Below, piece after piece: positions 5,647 to 7,177 of a stretch of DNA of 7,177 nucleotides. The position numbers and the translations under genes were made by a program. Location of the stretch: NCBI GenBank assembly GCA_002299865.1, contig DBNV01000056.1:1-7177 (forward strand), written 5' to 3'. The notes below the pieces were generated by a model. That model saw nothing but the letters and a program-made list of their open reading frames with translations. It was not told the DNA's origin and ran no database searches. Source of the stretch: Desulfonatronaceae bacterium UBA663 (lineage in GTDB: Bacteria; Desulfobacterota; Desulfovibrionia; Desulfovibrionales; Desulfonatronaceae). Each line of letters begins with the position of its first letter. The stretch's first letter is position 1.

Positions 5647-6609
5647 CTACAGTTCGTTTGGCAATTCCCGCAACTGTGCATAGGAAAACACCGGCCCGTC
5701 CACACACACGTATTTCGTGCCAATGTTGCAGCGGCCGCAGATGCCCACCCCGCATTTCATCCGTTTCTCCAAGGTGGTGATGATCTGCTCATCCTGGAAT
5801 CCCAGCTTTTTCAAGGCCTGCAACGTGAATTTGATCATGATCGGCGGGCCGCAGGTCACGGCCACGGCATTGTCGGGGCTGGGCGCCATTTCCAGGAGCA
5901 CGTTGGGGATCAGGCCGACCCTGTGTTCCCAGCCCTCGGCCTCCCGGTCGATGGTCAGCACGGTCTCCATATCCGTGCGCTCCAGCCACTGGGGCAGTTC
6001 ATAGCTGAAGGCCATGTCCTGGGGGCTGCGCGCGCCGTAAAGCACCCGGACCTTGCCGTAGTCCCGCCGGTTGTCCAGCATGAACAGCAAGAGCGTACGC
6101 AGCGGAGCCATGCCGATGCCGCCGCCGATGAACACGATATCCCTGCCCTGCATGGATTCAACGGGGAAGTCGTTGCCCAGCGGGGCGCGCACCCCGATCC
6201 GGTCGCCTGCGGACAGGGTGTGCAGCCGAGCCGTGACCTCGCCCACGCGCATCACGCTGAACTGCAAATAGTCCTTGCGGGTGGGCGGCGAATTGATGAC
6301 AAAAGTGGCCTCGCCCGTGCCGAAAACCGACAGCTGCCCCACCTGGCCGGGAGAAAACGCAAAGTTTTGCATCCGTTCCTCCGAGCCCAGGACGATCCTA
6401 AACGTTTTAATATTGTGAGTTTCCTGGATGGTCTCGATAATCGTCCCGATCTCCGGCAAATAGGGGTTGGCCGCCAGGTGCGGGTTGACGGGCCGGGCAG
6501 CGGCGGCTGGCGTCTTGACCAAAGACTTGCGCGTGGTCTTTGCCCTGGCCTTCTTGGTTTTGTCTTGCGCCGGGGCTGTGGCGTTTTCTTTCGTGGATGT
6601 CGGGATCAT
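5647..6609 (-). CDS. FAD/NAD(P)-binding [2Fe-2S] oxidoreductase (sulfhydrogenase gamma / AsrB / FlxA-like)
   Basis: A 320-residue cytoplasmic diaphorase subunit of the ferredoxin-NADP reductase superfamily, related to the electron-transfer subunit of dihydroorotate dehydrogenase B. Such proteins exchange electrons between NAD(P)H and iron-sulfur partners. After a Lys/Ala/Pro-rich, probably disordered leader (residues 1-50), the FAD domain runs from about 52 to 150 (KTFRIVL, FSPGQVGQLSVFG, FVINSPP, HTLSAGDRIGVRAPLGN). The NAD(P) domain covers about 157-280 (FIGGGIGMAPLRTLL, LYGARSPQDM, TCGPPIMIK). The C-terminal [2Fe-2S] site has Cys286, 291, 294 and 302. GAGGAG ends eight bases before the ATG at 6609. 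The gene follows the 4Fe-4S gene by 40 bases, the same order as in sulfhydrogenase, AsrAB and FlxA-type clusters. Which complex it serves cannot be decided without genes beyond the right edge. Confidence 0.9.
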   Translation of the reverse strand: MIPTSTKENATAPAQDKTKKARAKTTRKSLVKTPAAAARPVNPHLAANPYLPEIGTIIETIQETHNIKTFRIVLGSEERMQNFAFSPGQVGQLSVFGTGEATFVINSPPTRKDYLQFSVMRVGEVTARLHTLSAGDRIGVRAPLGNDFPVESMQGRDIVFIGGGIGMAPLRTLLLFMLDNRRDYGKVRVLYGARSPQDMAFSYELPQWLERTDMETVLTIDREAEGWEHRVGLIPNVLLEMAPSPDNAVAVTCGPPIMIKFTLQALKKLGFQDEQIITTLEKRMKCGVGICGRCNIGTKYVCVDGPVFSYAQLRELPNEL

Positions 6610-6649
6610 GACTTCTTCTCCTCAACTAACGGGAGCATTACTCCATCAC

Positions 6650-7177
6650 TTATTCTCCGCAGATGCCGGAGGCAACGAGTGCCGAGGCAACAGGCGCCGG
6701 GACAACGCGCTCCATGGCCCGCACAACAATCTCGCGGATGTCCACGCTTACCGGGCAGCTTTTGATGCACCGGCCGCATCCGCAACAGGCGATCACCTCG
6801 TCGTGGATGGCCGGATAGTAGCTGAACTTGTGGCCCACCCGATTCCTTAAACGGTGGGCCTTGGTCGGCCGGGGGTTGTGGCCGCTGGCCTCCAAGGTGA
6901 ACTGGTGGGACATGCAATTGTCCCAGGAGCGCACTCTCCTACCGCTTAAGCCCGCGCCCTCGTCCGTGATGTTGAAGCAGTAGCAGGTCGGGCACAGATA
7001 TGTGCAGGCCCCGCAACTGATGCACTTGGCCGAAACGTCCCCCCAGAACTCCATGTCGTCGAACAGGGCCATGAGCTTGTCCTGGGCCGGAGCAAAATCC
7101 ATGGGCTTGCCCATGTTGTGCAAGGCCTGGTCGCGCAGAGCCTCGGCCTGCCCAACCTTGTCTTGGGCCTTGTCTTG
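6650..7177 (-). CDS. 4Fe-4S dicluster electron-transfer protein (sulfhydrogenase beta / AsrA-like), 5' end outside window
   Basis: The frame is open to the window edge and gives the C-terminal 175 residues; relatives are about 330-370. Two ferredoxin-type sites are visible: C-x2-C-x2-C-x3-C at residues 52-62 (CISCGACTYLCPTCYCF, with extra Cys65 and Cys67) and a second at 131-141 (CCGCGRCIKSCPVSVDIREI). Between them are SWDNCM and FTLEASGHNPRPTKAHRLRNR, the conserved linker of this family, which links sulfhydrogenase and anaerobic sulfite reductase beta/A subunits to their flavoprotein partner. An internal TTG at 7123 and ATG codons downstream should not be taken as the start, because the upstream codons (QDKAQDKVGQAEALRDQA) continue the frame. 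The product would wire the downstream FAD/[2Fe-2S] subunit to a catalytic partner. TAA is at 6652-6650. Confidence 0.9.
   Translation of the reverse strand, partial: QDKAQDKVGQAEALRDQALHNMGKPMDFAPAQDKLMALFDDMEFWGDVSAKCISCGACTYLCPTCYCFNITDEGAGLSGRRVRSWDNCMSHQFTLEASGHNPRPTKAHRLRNRVGHKFSYYPAIHDEVIACCGCGRCIKSCPVSVDIREIVVRAMERVVPAPVASALVASGICGE

Noticed and set aside
5406..5723. 105-codon minus-strand frame overlapping the ferritin-like remnant
   Set aside because: It runs through the end of the FAD gene and the terminator in a different frame; the 37-codon frame with AAGGAGG and family-like sequence explains the region better.
5923..6765. 280-codon plus-strand open frame over the FAD and 4Fe-4S genes
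   Set aside because: Antisense shadow of two genes with clear cofactor motifs; it has no domain or ribosome site of its own.
7156..7177. Tandem CAAGACAAGG-type repeat (minus strand) at the right edge
   Set aside because: It is a ten-base codon-level repeat inside the 4Fe-4S gene (QDKAQDK), too short to be a meaningful element.
1..7177. CRISPR array, attachment site or tRNA-borne integrated element
   Set aside because: No regularly spaced repeats were seen, and no partial copy of either tRNA 3' end was found elsewhere in the window.

Overview
The right four-fifths of the window (about 1.0-7.2 kb) reads like chromosome of an anaerobic sulfate reducer of the Desulfovibrionales type (Desulfobacterota). 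This is a judgement from protein style and gene content, not from a search: an FdhD, a Gfo/Idh oxidoreductase coupled to lpxB, and a 4Fe-4S plus FAD/[2Fe-2S] electron-transfer pair of the sulfhydrogenase / anaerobic sulfite reductase (AsrAB) / Flx kind. The first ~600 bases look different. They are very GC-rich and encode the C-terminus of a cobyric acid synthase that reminds me of Betaproteobacteria, and they abut a broken IS5-type transposase. The left edge is therefore either a horizontally acquired, IS-associated segment or a chimeric assembly join.

Layout from left to right: 3' end of cobQ (+); IS5-family transposase remnant (-), truncated at both ends and frameshifted; a short gene-free stretch; fdhD (-), with a small terminator-like hairpin over its stop codon; a tRNA-Leu(UAA) gene (+) with a near-consensus sigma70 promoter, divergent from fdhD; a proB pseudogene (+) that has lost its central ~160 codons; a Gfo/Idh oxidoreductase (+) followed two bases later by lpxB (+); a gene-free stretch with a striking 38-base palindrome; tRNA-Phe(GAA) (+) with a strong intrinsic terminator; then, converging from the right on the minus strand, an iron-sulfur protein (5' end outside the window), an FAD/NAD(P)/[2Fe-2S] protein and a 37-codon remnant of a ferritin-like protein.

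How the genes fit together: lpxB makes the lipid A disaccharide, and the coupled Gfo/Idh protein may modify a UDP-sugar for the same pathway (GnnA-like, inferred). The minus-strand pair on the right forms a diaphorase module that would pass electrons between NAD(P)H and a partner (hydrogenase, Hdr or sulfur/sulfite reductase) encoded beyond the right edge. FdhD serves formate dehydrogenase maturation, but no formate dehydrogenase gene lies here.

I found no CRISPR array, defence island, phage module or clearly new system. The most unusual property is the density of scars in ~5.5 kb: a cobQ/IS junction, a frameshifted IS, an internally deleted proB and a truncated ferritin-like gene. Real genome decay and metagenomic mis-assembly both explain this, and read mapping would separate them.
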